From the NCBI GenBank assembly GCA_021816955.1, contig JAKAWP010000011.1, positions 1-35,761 of the forward strand: a DNA stretch of 35,761 nucleotides, given 5' to 3'. The stretch's first letter is position 1, and each line of letters starts with the position of its first letter. Positions 8,454 through 16,205 of the stretch are shown here, piece after piece. Below the pieces are notes generated by a model. It was not told where the DNA came from and did not search any database. It saw nothing but the letters and a program-made list of their open reading frames with translations. A program made the position numbers and the translations under genes. The DNA comes from Thermoplasmata archaeon (GTDB lineage Archaea > Thermoplasmatota > Thermoplasmata > Lutacidiplasmatales > UBA184).

Positions 8454-9481
8454 CGCTCGCGACCTGGGTCGATCGCCTGCTCGATTCGCGCGCGCTCACC
8501 CGGCCCGAGGCCGGGCGGCTCGTCGACTTTCTCGCGGATCCGGAACGGACCGACACGGAGCGCGTTGCCCTGCTCGTAGCGCTGCGGGCCCGGCCGGAGA
8601 CGACCGAGCTCTTGGTCGCGCTCGCGAGCGCGCTCCGAGAACGGGCGATCCCGTTCGTCCGCCCGCCGGGAGAGGCGGCCGTCGACCTCTGCGGCTCCGG
8701 CGGGGCCCCGCGGCCGTCGTTCAACGTCTCCACGGTGAGCGCCTTCGTCGTCCGGGCGGCGGGGCTGCCGGTCGTGAAGCACGGCAATCGAAGCTCCCGG
8801 GGGCCGTGCGGATCGAGCGACCTGCTCGAAGCGATGGGATTCCCGACCACGACCTCGATCGGCTTCGCCCGGGCCACCTACCGCCGCGAGCGGATCGCGT
8901 TCCTCCACGCGCCCCTCTTTCACCCCGCCACCGCCCGCGTGGCGACCGCGCGCCGTCTCCTTGGCCTTCCGACGGTCTTCAACCGACTCGGCCCGCTCGT
9001 GAACCCCGCGCGACCCTCCGTGCAGGTCGTCGGAACTCCCAGTCGGGCGGCCGCCGTCCGCACCGTCGAGGCGCTCGCCCGGCTCGGGTGCCCGGCCGCG
9101 CTGGCGATGACGAGCGACGAAGGATGCGACGAGTTCTCTCCGCGCCGCCCGACCCACGTCGTCGTCCGACGGGGCCGGAGAACCACGGCGTTCGTGGTCT
9201 ACCCCGAGCGGTACCTGCGCCCGAGCGAAACGAGCGGCGATTGGGGGGCGCTTCCGGCCGAGGCCGCGGCGATCGAAGCCCGCCGGATCCTGGACGGGGG
9301 GCCGGGCGCGCGTCGCGGATCGGTGGTGCTCACGAGCGGCGCGGCGCTCTGGCTCGCCGGCCGGGCCCGGACGCTGGCCGACGGCGTCCGCGCCGCGCGG
9401 GATGCGATCGACTCCGGACGAGCGAGGGCTGTTGAGCGCGCCGTCGCGGCGATCGCCGCGCGCCGGCGATGGGAGGCGTGA
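8450..9481 (+). CDS. trpD: Anthranilate phosphoribosyltransferase
   Basis: Joins anthranilate and PRPP to give phosphoribosylanthranilate. The product has 343 residues. The N-terminal helical bundle is followed by the glycosyltransferase family 3 core: 'SFNVSTVSAFVVRAAG', 'VVKHGNRSS', 'GSSDLLEAMG', 'FLHAPLFHPATARV', 'TVFNRLGPLVNPA', and the metal-binding Asp-Glu in 'GCDEFSPRRPT'. The PRPP loop, normally GTGGD, reads GSGGA at residues 82-86, so its Asp is missing. The remaining ligands look intact and the operon context is convincing, so function as TrpD is expected. ATG at 8450 overlaps trpG by 4 bp. Confidence 0.92.
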   Translation: MTLATWVDRLLDSRALTRPEAGRLVDFLADPERTDTERVALLVALRARPETTELLVALASALRERAIPFVRPPGEAAVDLCGSGGAPRPSFNVSTVSAFVVRAAGLPVVKHGNRSSRGPCGSSDLLEAMGFPTTTSIGFARATYRRERIAFLHAPLFHPATARVATARRLLGLPTVFNRLGPLVNPARPSVQVVGTPSRAAAVRTVEALARLGCPAALAMTSDEGCDEFSPRRPTHVVVRRGRRTTAFVVYPERYLRPSETSGDWGALPAEAAAIEARRILDGGPGARRGSVVLTSGAALWLAGRARTLADGVRAARDAIDSGRARAVERAVAAIAARRRWEA

Positions 9482-10290
9482 GACCGGTGCCCGGGTTCCT
9501 TGACGAGGTGCTGGCCGCCGTGCGCGACGATCTGGCGGCGGGACGGTATCGGCTCGCGTCGTCCACGGACGGCCGGACTCCCCCGTCGTTGGCCCGGGCA
9601 ATCGAGCGCGAGCGGGACCGCGGCGCGCTCGTGGCCGAGTTCAAGCGCGTATCGCCGGGAGCGGCTTCGCCCGAGCTTCCCACGCGAGACGTCGGCGACT
9701 TCCTCGCCCGGGTGCCGGCGAACGCGGTCGCGGGATACTCCTGCCTCGCGACGCGCCACCGGTTCCGCGGCTCGGTCGACGACGTCGCCCGCTTGTCCGT
9801 TGAGACATCCGCTCCCGTTCTGTTCAAGGACTTCGTGGTTGATCTCGCTCAGATCGACGCGGCGGCCCGCGCCGGCGCGGCGGCGGTGCTCCTCCTCGCC
9901 CGGCTGGAGGCGGAACGACGCCTCCGCACGCCCCTCTCCGCGCTCGCGCGCGCCGCCCGGGATCGGGGGCTCGAGGTCGTTCTCGAGCTGCACCGGCCCG
10001 AGGAGTTCAAGACCGTCGAGACCGTTCGGCCCGACGTGTGGGGGGTGAACGTGCGCGACCTCGACAACCTGCGGATCGAACGGGAGGTCGTCGGCGCCAC
10101 GTTCCGGCAGCTCGACGACGTCGCCGAGCCGGTTCTCGGTCTGTCCGGAGTTGAGGGCCGCGAGGAGGCGATCGCATTCTACGAGGCCGGGGCCGACGGG
10201 ATCCTCGTCGGTTCGGCCCTCGCGCGATCGACCGACCCAGCCCGATTTTTGGACGGGCTGCGCCGCCCGCCGGGAGGCCAGCGACCGTGA
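9469..10290 (+). CDS. trpC: Indole-3-glycerol phosphate synthase
   Basis: Closes the indole ring from carboxyphenylamino-deoxyribulose phosphate on a TIM barrel. Counting from ATG 9469 (273 residues), Glu57 and Lys59 in 'AEFKRVSPG', Lys120 in 'LFKDF', Glu173 in 'LELHRPEEF' and Asn194 in 'GVNVRDL' match the known active-site set. The Glu of the usual 'ESG' on strand 7 is replaced by Leu225 ('GLSGVEG'). The start is uncertain. ATG 9469 overlaps trpD by 13 bp. GTG 9478 makes the GTGA overlap seen at other junctions. GTG 9487 has the best spacing from the GGGAGG at 9471-9476. All three leave the domain whole. Confidence 0.9.
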   Translation: MGGVRPVPGFLDEVLAAVRDDLAAGRYRLASSTDGRTPPSLARAIERERDRGALVAEFKRVSPGAASPELPTRDVGDFLARVPANAVAGYSCLATRHRFRGSVDDVARLSVETSAPVLFKDFVVDLAQIDAAARAGAAAVLLLARLEAERRLRTPLSALARAARDRGLEVVLELHRPEEFKTVETVRPDVWGVNVRDLDNLRIEREVVGATFRQLDDVAEPVLGLSGVEGREEAIAFYEAGADGILVGSALARSTDPARFLDGLRRPPGGQRP

Positions 10291-10934
10291 AGACCTTCGT
10301 CAAGCTCTGCGGACTTCGCGAGGAGGCGGCGATCCAGCGCGTGCCGGAAGGCGGGGCCGCCGGGTTCGTGGTCGGAGTACCGGCGTCCCCCCGGAACCTC
10401 ACCGTCGAGGAGATCGCGGAGCGCGTCCCGCTCGTTCCGTCGAACGCCGAAGCGTGGGCGGTCACGGTCGCGCCGACCGCCGAGCTCGTCCGCCGGCTGT
10501 TCGACGAGGCGGGCGTCGACCGGATCCAAGTGTACGGCGCCATCCCGGACGGACTCGACTTTTTGGAGCGCCACCACCTCGTCCCGTCGCTCCCGCTCGG
10601 GCGCGCGGGCGAACCCGGATCGGCCCCCGCGGTGCCGCCCGCCGAGGAGTTTCCCCGGCTCCACCTCGACACCGGCCGGGGCGCCTTGCCGGGCGGAAGC
10701 GGAGAGACCGGCAACTGGGCCGTCGCCGCCCAACTCGTGAACGACCACCCCGGTCGCAAGTTCGTCCTCGCGGGGGGACTCACCCCCGAGAACGTGACGG
10801 CGGCGCTGGACGAGGTCCATCCGTGGGGGGTGGACGTCTCGTCGGGGATCGAACGGGCGCCTGGAGTGAAGGACCTCGCGCGGATCGACCAGTTCCTCGC
10901 GGCGGTCGCGGAGTACGAGCGACGCCATGCCTAG
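10287..10934 (+). CDS. trpF: Phosphoribosylanthranilate isomerase
   Basis: Amadori rearrangement of phosphoribosylanthranilate to the deoxyribulose form. It is a small TIM barrel of 215 residues. The N-terminal '[11 protein letters not shown]' carries the general-base Cys. 'PASPRNLT' matches the Ser-Pro-Arg loop. The general-acid Asp is in 'LHLDTGRG', and '[12 protein letters not shown]' and 'GVDVSSGIE' form the phosphate-binding loops at the barrel end. The start is GTG at 10287 in a GTGA overlap with trpC, with GGGAGG about 10 bases upstream. The gene overlaps trpB by 8 bp. It is separate here rather than fused to trpC or trpB. Confidence 0.93.
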   Translation: MKTFVKLCGLREEAAIQRVPEGGAAGFVVGVPASPRNLTVEEIAERVPLVPSNAEAWAVTVAPTAELVRRLFDEAGVDRIQVYGAIPDGLDFLERHHLVPSLPLGRAGEPGSAPAVPPAEEFPRLHLDTGRGALPGGSGETGNWAVAAQLVNDHPGRKFVLAGGLTPENVTAALDEVHPWGVDVSSGIERAPGVKDLARIDQFLAAVAEYERRHA

Positions 10935-12087
10935 GCGCTACGGTCCGTTCGGAGGGGCGTTCGTGCCCGAGACGCTCGTCCCGGCGCTCGAAGAGCTCGA
11001 CGACGCGTGGCGGCGAGCGCGGCGGGACCCGGAGTTTCGCTCCGAGCTCCGGCGGCTGAGCCGGACGTACGCCGGGCGGCCGACCCCCCTCTACTTCGCG
11101 CGGCGGTTGACGCGTCGAGCCGGGGGGGCCGAGATCTGGTTGAAGCGCGAAGACCTCCTGCACGGGGGAGCCCACAAGATCAACAACGCCCTCGGCCAGG
11201 GCCTGCTCGCCCGCCGCATGGGCAAGCGGCGCCTCATCGCGGAGACCGGGGCCGGCCAGCACGGGGTCGCTACGGCGATGGTCGGGGCGGCGTTGGGCTT
11301 CGAAACCGAGGTCTACATGGGCGAGCGCGACATCGAGCGCCAGCGGCCGAACGTCCGCCGCATGGAGCTGCTCGGCACCCACGTCGTTGCGGTGCGAACG
11401 GGGAGCCGCACGCTCAAGGACGCCATCAACGCCGCGCTCCGGGACTGGATCACAAACGTCCGGACGACTCACTACCTGTTGGGTTCGGCGGTCGGTCCGC
11501 ACCCGTACCCGACGCTCGTCCGCGAACTCCAGAGCGTCATCGGGGAGGAGATTCGCCGCCAGTCGCTCCACGCGTTCGGCCGACTTCCGTCGATGGCGGT
11601 CGCCTGCGTCGGCGGCGGGTCGAACGCGATCGGAACGTTCCATCCCCTCCTCTCGACCCCGGTGGAGCTGCTCGGCGTCGAGGCGGCCGGCCCCCGCGGC
11701 CATCCGGTCGGCGCGGCCTCCCTCACCCGGGGCCGTCCGGGGATCTTGCACGGGAGCTATTCCTACGTCCTCGAGGACGGCGAGGGGCAGATCCTCGACA
11801 CCGCGAGCATCTCCGCCGGCCTCGACTACGCCGGTGTCGGTCCCGAGCACGCCTGGCTCAAGACGACCGGTCGGGTCCGGTACGTGGCGGTGCACGACGG
11901 GGAAGCGCTCGCGGCGTTCCGATGGCTGGCGCGGGACGAGGGAATCCTTCCCGCCCTGGAGCCCGCCCATGCCCTCTATGCCGCGATGCGCGAGGCCCGC
12001 CGACGTCGGCCGAACGAGCGGATCGTCGTCACCCTCTCGGGGCGCGGCGACAAGGACTTGGAGCAGGTCGGTGGCGACCGTCGCTGA
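10927..12087 (+). CDS. trpB: Tryptophan synthase beta chain (TrpB1 type)
   Basis: PLP enzyme that condenses indole with serine. At 386 residues, with the short N-terminus '[15 protein letters not shown]', it is the TrpB1 type that pairs with TrpA, not the longer TrpB2 paralogue. The PLP lysine lies in '[12 protein letters not shown]', the catalytic Glu in '[13 protein letters not shown]', the phosphate-binding glycines in '[11 protein letters not shown]', and the C-terminal 'LSGRGDKD' is conserved. ATG at 10927 lies 8 bp inside trpF, and trpA starts inside its last codons, so the two synthase subunits are likely translated in a coupled way. Confidence 0.96.
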   Translation: MPRRYGPFGGAFVPETLVPALEELDDAWRRARRDPEFRSELRRLSRTYAGRPTPLYFARRLTRRAGGAEIWLKREDLLHGGAHKINNALGQGLLARRMGKRRLIAETGAGQHGVATAMVGAALGFETEVYMGERDIERQRPNVRRMELLGTHVVAVRTGSRTLKDAINAALRDWITNVRTTHYLLGSAVGPHPYPTLVRELQSVIGEEIRRQSLHAFGRLPSMAVACVGGGSNAIGTFHPLLSTPVELLGVEAAGPRGHPVGAASLTRGRPGILHGSYSYVLEDGEGQILDTASISAGLDYAGVGPEHAWLKTTGRVRYVAVHDGEALAAFRWLARDEGILPALEPAHALYAAMREARRRRPNERIVVTLSGRGDKDLEQVGGDRR

Positions 12088-12916
12088 GGCGTTCCGCGCG
12101 GCGCGCGATGCGCGTCGGCCGATCGTGATGCCGTACTGGCTGATCGATCGCGCCCGGCATCGGGAGCTCCCGGCGGTCGCGACGGCGCTGGTGCGGGCCG
12201 GGGCGACGGCGATCGAACTCGGCCTCCCGTTCAGCGATCCGATCGCCGACGGCCCCGTCCTCGAGGCCGCGGCCGGTCGCGCCCGGGAGCACGGCACCCG
12301 GTTCGCCGACCTGCTCGACGCGGCCCGGACGGTCCGCTCGGTCCTGCCGGTCGCCCTGTTGACCTACGCGAACCCGTTGTGGGTGCGCGGACTAGCGCGG
12401 AGCTTTCGCGAGCTGCGAGCCGCGGGCGTCTCCGCGGTGATCGTCGCCGATCTCTCGCTGGAAGAATCCAGGACGTGGCGGCGGGCGGCGGACCACCAAG
12501 GCCTCGACCTCGTCCTCCTCGCGGCCCCCCAGCGGGGCACGGAGCGCATCCGTCGCATCGCCCGCGCGACCCGGGGGTTCCTCTACCTCGTTTCCCGCTA
12601 CGGGACGACCGGCGCCAGCGCGCGCGGCGCGGAGGTCGACCTGCGCCGTTTGGTCCGGGCCGCCCGAGCCGCGGCGGCGACGATACCGATCGCCGTTGGC
12701 TTCGGAGTGCGAGACGCCGCTTCGAGCCGTCGGGCGATCGCGACCGGAGCCGACGGGGTGATCGTCGGAACGATCCTCGAAGAGATCGCCGAGCGTCATC
12801 CGCACCCCGCGGCGGCGATGGGAGCGACCCTCCGCGAGATCGCCGTCGCTGCCGATCGGGCCCTCGCCGAACGAGACGGCCGGCGAGCCCGCCCGAGTCG
12901 CTTCAGAACGCGTTGA
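12071..12916 (+). CDS. trpA: Tryptophan synthase alpha chain
   Basis: Cleaves indole-3-glycerol phosphate and passes indole to TrpB. The product has 281 residues. '[19 protein letters not shown]' holds the catalytic Glu and Asp. '[13 protein letters not shown]' gives the mobile loop-6 region and 'VGFGVRDAA' plus 'GADGVIVGT' the phosphate site. The start chosen is GTG at 12071, with GGAG at 12060-12063 seven bases upstream; it overlaps trpB by 17 bp. The frame is open far upstream, but only as a shadow of trpB. It is the last gene of the block: its 3' end overlaps the convergent ZIP gene by 14 bp and no separate terminator is visible. Confidence 0.92.
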   Translation: MATVAEAFRAARDARRPIVMPYWLIDRARHRELPAVATALVRAGATAIELGLPFSDPIADGPVLEAAAGRAREHGTRFADLLDAARTVRSVLPVALLTYANPLWVRGLARSFRELRAAGVSAVIVADLSLEESRTWRRAADHQGLDLVLLAAPQRGTERIRRIARATRGFLYLVSRYGTTGASARGAEVDLRRLVRAARAAAATIPIAVGFGVRDAASSRRAIATGADGVIVGTILEEIAERHPHPAAAMGATLREIAVAADRALAERDGRRARPSRFRTR

Positions 12917-13661
12917 CGAGGAAGCCGACGAGAAAGCCGATCACGATGCCCACGTAGACGAGCGCCTGCTTCGCTTGGGAGGCCTCCCGGCTCTCTTCGG
13001 GGCCCAACAACGACCGGAGCATCGGAAGGATGCCGTAGAGGATGGCACCGATCGCGACGGCATCGAAGAAGATCACGAGCGGCGTCGACGAATAGAAGAA
13101 TCCGACGGCGGCCCCGACCACCGTAGGGAGCCCGCCGATCAGATACAGGCCGACGAGCATCGAGACCGGTACGGCCGATTCGCCGAGGAGCGGAGCGGCG
13201 ATCGGGAACCCTTCGGTGAAGTTCTGAAGGAGGAAGCCGACGAAGACGACCGTGAGGAACCCGAGGGTGCCGACCGACCACGCCGCGCCGAAAACGAGCC
13301 CCTCGGTCAGGTTCTGAAAGCCCATCGCGCTCGCCATGATGAGCGCCACCGCGAGGGGGCTCCATCGCCGGTTCCGCCGGCGGCGTTCGACCCCGAAGAG
13401 CAGGCCGTAGGCGCCCCCGACCCCGAGCAAGAACAGGCCGTCGTACAGCGGGTCCGTGAGGTACGGACCGCTCCCGGTATTGAGCGAAGCGACATCGGAG
13501 AAGATGTCCGCGAGGAGGAACACCAACAGGCCGACCGCCCCCGCGCTCAGCAGCTGGACCGTCCGGGCCTTCAGGTCCCGGTGGAGGACAACCGGCAGCG
13601 AGAGAAAGATCGATAGCCCCATGACGGCCGACAGACCGACCAATAGGGGAAAATTCGCCAC
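12903..13661 (-). CDS. ZIP-family transporter with altered metal motifs
   Basis: Integral membrane protein of 252 residues with about eight predicted membrane segments, a charged cytoplasmic loop near residues 91-101 (RRRRNRR) and a C-terminal '[16 protein letters not shown]' segment. The layout and the two motif positions match archaeal ZIP-type divalent-metal permeases, whose helices 4 and 5 carry HNxxEG. Here they read 'QNLTEG' (Gln116-Glu120) and 'QNFTEG' (Gln146-Glu150), so both histidines are Gln while Asn and Glu remain. Substrate and activity are therefore open. The start is GTG at 13661, with GAGG just upstream; ATG at 13622 is an alternative. It is divergent from the HTH regulator, which may control it, and its end overlaps trpA. 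Confidence 0.72.
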   Translation of the reverse strand: MANFPLLVGLSAVMGLSIFLSLPVVLHRDLKARTVQLLSAGAVGLLVFLLADIFSDVASLNTGSGPYLTDPLYDGLFLLGVGGAYGLLFGVERRRRNRRWSPLAVALIMASAMGFQNLTEGLVFGAAWSVGTLGFLTVVFVGFLLQNFTEGFPIAAPLLGESAVPVSMLVGLYLIGGLPTVVGAAVGFFYSSTPLVIFFDAVAIGAILYGILPMLRSLLGPEESREASQAKQALVYVGIVIGFLVGFLVNAF

Positions 13662-13694
13662 GAACCTCGCCGGGGTCGTCCGACAGGGACCCCG

Positions 13695-13701
13695 TATTAA
13701 A
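13695..13701 (-). promoter_or_regulatory. Possible TATA element of the ZIP-like gene
   Basis: Read on the minus strand the sequence is TTTAATA, about 34-40 bases before the GTG start at 13661. With the usual 25-27 base spacing, transcription would begin near 13670 with a short leader. The call rests on position and AT-richness inside very GC-rich DNA. Confidence 0.35.
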
Positions 13702-13717
13702 GCATAACGATGTGATG

Positions 13718-13725
13718 AAATATAG
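13718..13725 (+). promoter_or_regulatory. Possible TATA element of the HTH regulator
   Basis: AAATATAG in an otherwise GC-rich stretch, about 30-36 bases before ATG 13754. It predicts a start of transcription near 13745-13750, that is, a nearly leaderless mRNA. The adjacent upstream purines could form a BRE. Confidence 0.45.
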
Positions 13726-13731
13726 CACGGC

Positions 13732-13746
13732 GTTCACGGTGTGAAC
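13732..13746. promoter_or_regulatory. Perfect 6-3-6 palindrome, candidate operator
   Basis: GTTCAC-ggt-GTGAAC is a perfect inverted repeat. It lies between the TATA-like element (13718-13725) and ATG 13754 of the HTH gene, where a bound dimer would block RNA polymerase. Autoregulation by the HTH protein and control of the divergent ZIP-like gene are inferences from position. Confidence 0.45.
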
Positions 13747-13753
13747 GATTTCG

Positions 13754-14569
13754 ATGGCGGTCGAAGGGGATTCCGTTCGCGCCGGACGGAAAGAAGGCGG
13801 TCCCATCGCGGGGCCGGTCGGGTGGGTCCAGGTGACCCAAGCACTCCTCGCCCGCGAACTGGTCGAAGGGCTCGGGCTCTCGGAGCGCGACGCCGCCCGT
13901 CGGCTCGGTGTCGCGCCGTCGGCCGTCTCGCAGTACCTTTCCGGTAAGCGGCTCCGCCGGCAGCTCTCCTCGATCGAAGCCGGGACGGCGGTCCGGTCGT
14001 GGGCGGCCGGCCTCGCCCGCCGGCTCTCGAGGGAGCCGGACGATCCGTCGGCCGCCTCGGCGCGGGTGCTCGAGGCCGCGGGCGAGCTGGCCCGGCGGAT
14101 CGGATCCGTCCCGCTCGCCCCCGCGGAGGAGCCGCCGCGGCCCTACCGGCTGCGCCGGGCGCTCCGCCGCCGGATCACCGGCGAGCAGCTCGCCGTGGCG
14201 CTGTGCATGCGGCTCGCCCAGAAGTCGCGCGACGAACTGACCCGCTCGTTGTTCCGGCAGATCGCCTCCGACTCGCTGCGCCACGCGGAGATCGTCGCCT
14301 CGATCGAGACGTACCTCGAGCGCGGGATCGACCGGCCCCGCCCCTCGGGCATCACGTCGGCCGACCTCGCGGCGATGATCGCTCGGGAACGGGCGGCCGA
14401 ACGCGCCACCCCGAAGGGCGTCGGCCGGACGCTCGGAGGGCTCATGGGCCTCCTCTGGGCGAGCATGGAGGCGGACGAGCGAAAGCACGATGCGCTCCTC
14501 GAAGCGCTCCGTTCGCCCGAGCTGCTCGGCGAACCGGAGCCGGTGAGCGCCCGCCGTCGACCTCGCTAG
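13754..14569 (+). CDS. HTH transcriptional regulator with ferritin-like helical C-terminus
   Basis: A 271-residue protein. Residues 24-68 form a Cro/C1-like helix-turn-helix: 'QVTQALLARELVEGLGLSER' then 'AARRLGVAPSAVSQYLSGKR', very like archaeal COG2522-type regulators. Residues 140-255 are strongly helical, with spaced acidic residues and histidines: 'SDSLRHAEI' (His177), 'ARERAAE' near 210, and 'DERKHDALL' (Glu242, His245, an ExxH). This pattern resembles a ferritin-like diiron bundle with one ligand position altered. Metal or redox sensing is an inference supported by the divergent ZIP-like transporter. The ATG start fits the TATA distance; an internal GTG near the HTH is possible. Its TAG overlaps the convergent endA stop within CTAG. 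Confidence 0.72.
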   Translation: MAVEGDSVRAGRKEGGPIAGPVGWVQVTQALLARELVEGLGLSERDAARRLGVAPSAVSQYLSGKRLRRQLSSIEAGTAVRSWAAGLARRLSREPDDPSAASARVLEAAGELARRIGSVPLAPAEEPPRPYRLRRALRRRITGEQLAVALCMRLAQKSRDELTRSLFRQIASDSLRHAEIVASIETYLERGIDRPRPSGITSADLAAMIARERAAERATPKGVGRTLGGLMGLLWASMEADERKHDALLEALRSPELLGEPEPVSARRRPR

Positions 14570-15630
14570 GGGCGAACCCGCTCGAGAGCCAGGAACCGGG
14601 GGACGCCGTCGGCCGAAACTCCCGCGAGCAGAAACTCCTTGCGGACGCCCTGGGCGACGCGGACCCCCGCCGCGATCTCTGCCCACGTCGTCACGTGGTC
14701 GAGCGGCACGGCGTGCACGAGGTAACGGGCGTGGGCCTCCTCGGGGTTGCGTGGGTACGCGCGAAAGTGTGCGCCGTACTTGAACCCGGTCTTCACCACG
14801 AGCCGCCGTTCGCGCAGGTGGCGGTAGGCCGCGAGCCGTTCGCGGTAGCGGCGGTCGATCCGAGCGGCGCGGCGCTGAAACACGTCGAACGGCACTCCGC
14901 GGCCCGACCGCGCGTCCTTGAGCTCGAGCTCGCCGGTCTCGACGAGATAGGCGGCCTCGATCAAGCTGAGCTCGAGCCGGCTCCCGACGCGGCTTCCGAA
15001 GGCGAGGCCACGCCCGAGCGACTCCACGGCCGTCGGGTCGAAGATCAGCACGCGGTCCTCGCTCACCCATCCGGTCGTCGGCGTGCTGAGCCGGCTGCGG
15101 CTCAGCGTTCCGCTCGGACTGGTCCGGCGGACCCGGTAGTACGTCAGGTCCGACTCCTCGTCGACCACCCCGAGCAGGAGGCTCTTCTTCGAGCCGATCG
15201 TCCGGTCCGCGACCTCGAACAGCCGGCGCAGGTCGAACGGGGTGCGCTCGCTCACCGCGTCGACCCAGAAGCGGGCCGGCGTCTTGTGAAGGGTGCCGCC
15301 TCGCGGCAGGACCGCGAACGCCGTGACCGGAGCCGGCGCCCGCACGACGTACCCCCGCTGGCGGAGATCGCGGTAGACCAGGTATCGGACGCCGAACCCC
15401 GGCTCCGCCCGGGCGCTGGCGCGGAACAGCGCGGGCCACGGGACCGCCCGGCCGCGCCCGTTGACGACCTCGAGCCGCTGCATCTCGAGGAGGTACACCG
15501 CCTCGTACCGGTCGAGCGTGAGCGTCCCGTCCGCCCCAAGGGTGCCGAAGTACCCGCGTGCGTACGTCGACGTCGCCTCGGCCGGATCATCGAGCCGGAC
15601 GGTCGCGTCCGGCCGGACGACTGCGCTCAC
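14566..15630 (-). CDS. endA: tRNA-splicing endonuclease, tandem-repeat (alpha2) type
   Basis: Cuts introns from precursor tRNAs at bulge-helix-bulge structures. The 354-residue length is about twice the basic subunit. Residues 1-180 form a degenerate copy ('TLTLDRYEAVYLLEMQRLEV' parallels 'LELSLIEAAYLVETGELEL' in the second) and residues 187-354 the active copy. The catalytic triad is Tyr285 in 'KYGAHFRAY', His300 in 'EEAHARYLVH' and Lys331 in 'GVRKEFLLA'. This fused arrangement is known from Archaeoglobus and Thermoplasma and forms a homodimer. The start is GTG at 15630 in a GTGA overlap with pyrE; the long upstream extension in this frame is an Arg-rich shadow of pyrE. It is the last gene of a minus-strand operon. 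Confidence 0.93.
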   Translation of the reverse strand: MSAVVRPDATVRLDDPAEATSTYARGYFGTLGADGTLTLDRYEAVYLLEMQRLEVVNGRGRAVPWPALFRASARAEPGFGVRYLVYRDLRQRGYVVRAPAPVTAFAVLPRGGTLHKTPARFWVDAVSERTPFDLRRLFEVADRTIGSKKSLLLGVVDEESDLTYYRVRRTSPSGTLSRSRLSTPTTGWVSEDRVLIFDPTAVESLGRGLAFGSRVGSRLELSLIEAAYLVETGELELKDARSGRGVPFDVFQRRAARIDRRYRERLAAYRHLRERRLVVKTGFKYGAHFRAYPRNPEEAHARYLVHAVPLDHVTTWAEIAAGVRVAQGVRKEFLLAGVSADGVPRFLALERVRP

Positions 15631-16205
15631 GCCGACGGGCCCGGGCGTTCCGCCCGCGCCCCACGGAGGTCCGAGAGGGTGGCGAGCGCCTCCAGCCGTA
15701 CCCCCGCCGTGGCGAGCCGCTCGCGGGCCCCCATCTCGCGATCGACGACGACGATGGCGCGTTCGACGACCGCGCCGTGCTCCCGGAGGATCTCGACCGA
15801 TCGCAGCGAACTCCCGCCGGTCGAGGCGACATCCTCGATCAGGAGCACCGCGTCGCCGGCCGATAGCTCCCCTTCGAACGCCTGCCGGGTGCCGTGGTCT
15901 CTCGGCTGCTTGCGCAGGACGACAAACGGCCGGCCCAACAGGAGCGCCGTGGCGACGACGAGCGGGACCGCGCCGAGCTCCATGCCCCCGAGCCGAGGCT
16001 CGGCGCCGGCTCGGGCGGCGAGCGCGCGGGCCAGGAGCGAGAGCCGGGCCGGGTCGGTCCACGCCCGCTTCACATCGACGTAGACGTCGGACGTCTGGCC
16101 GCTCGTCAGCGTGAACCGCCCGAACCGGACGGCCCCGGCCCCGAGCAAAAGGTCGACGACTTCGGCCGGGGAAGGGGGAACGATACGCTCGGGGTTCGCC
16201 CTCAC
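15627..16205 (-). CDS. pyrE: Orotate phosphoribosyltransferase
   Basis: Forms orotidine 5'-phosphate from orotate and PRPP in UMP synthesis. The product has 192 residues. Features seen are 'RFTLTSGQTSDVYVDVK' at the N-terminal orotate site, 'GMELGAVPLVVATAL', the flexible-loop basic segment 'VLRKQPRDHG', and the PRPP signature 'AVLLIEDVASTGGSSL'. The start is GTG at 16205 in a GTGA overlap with carS, and the stop overlaps endA by 4 bp. The in-frame extension upstream is a shadow of carS. No other pyrimidine gene is in the window, so its presence here looks like an operon of convenience. Confidence 0.94.
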   Translation of the reverse strand: MRANPERIVPPSPAEVVDLLLGAGAVRFGRFTLTSGQTSDVYVDVKRAWTDPARLSLLARALAARAGAEPRLGGMELGAVPLVVATALLLGRPFVVLRKQPRDHGTRQAFEGELSAGDAVLLIEDVASTGGSSLRSVEILREHGAVVERAIVVVDREMGARERLATAGVRLEALATLSDLRGARAERPGPSA

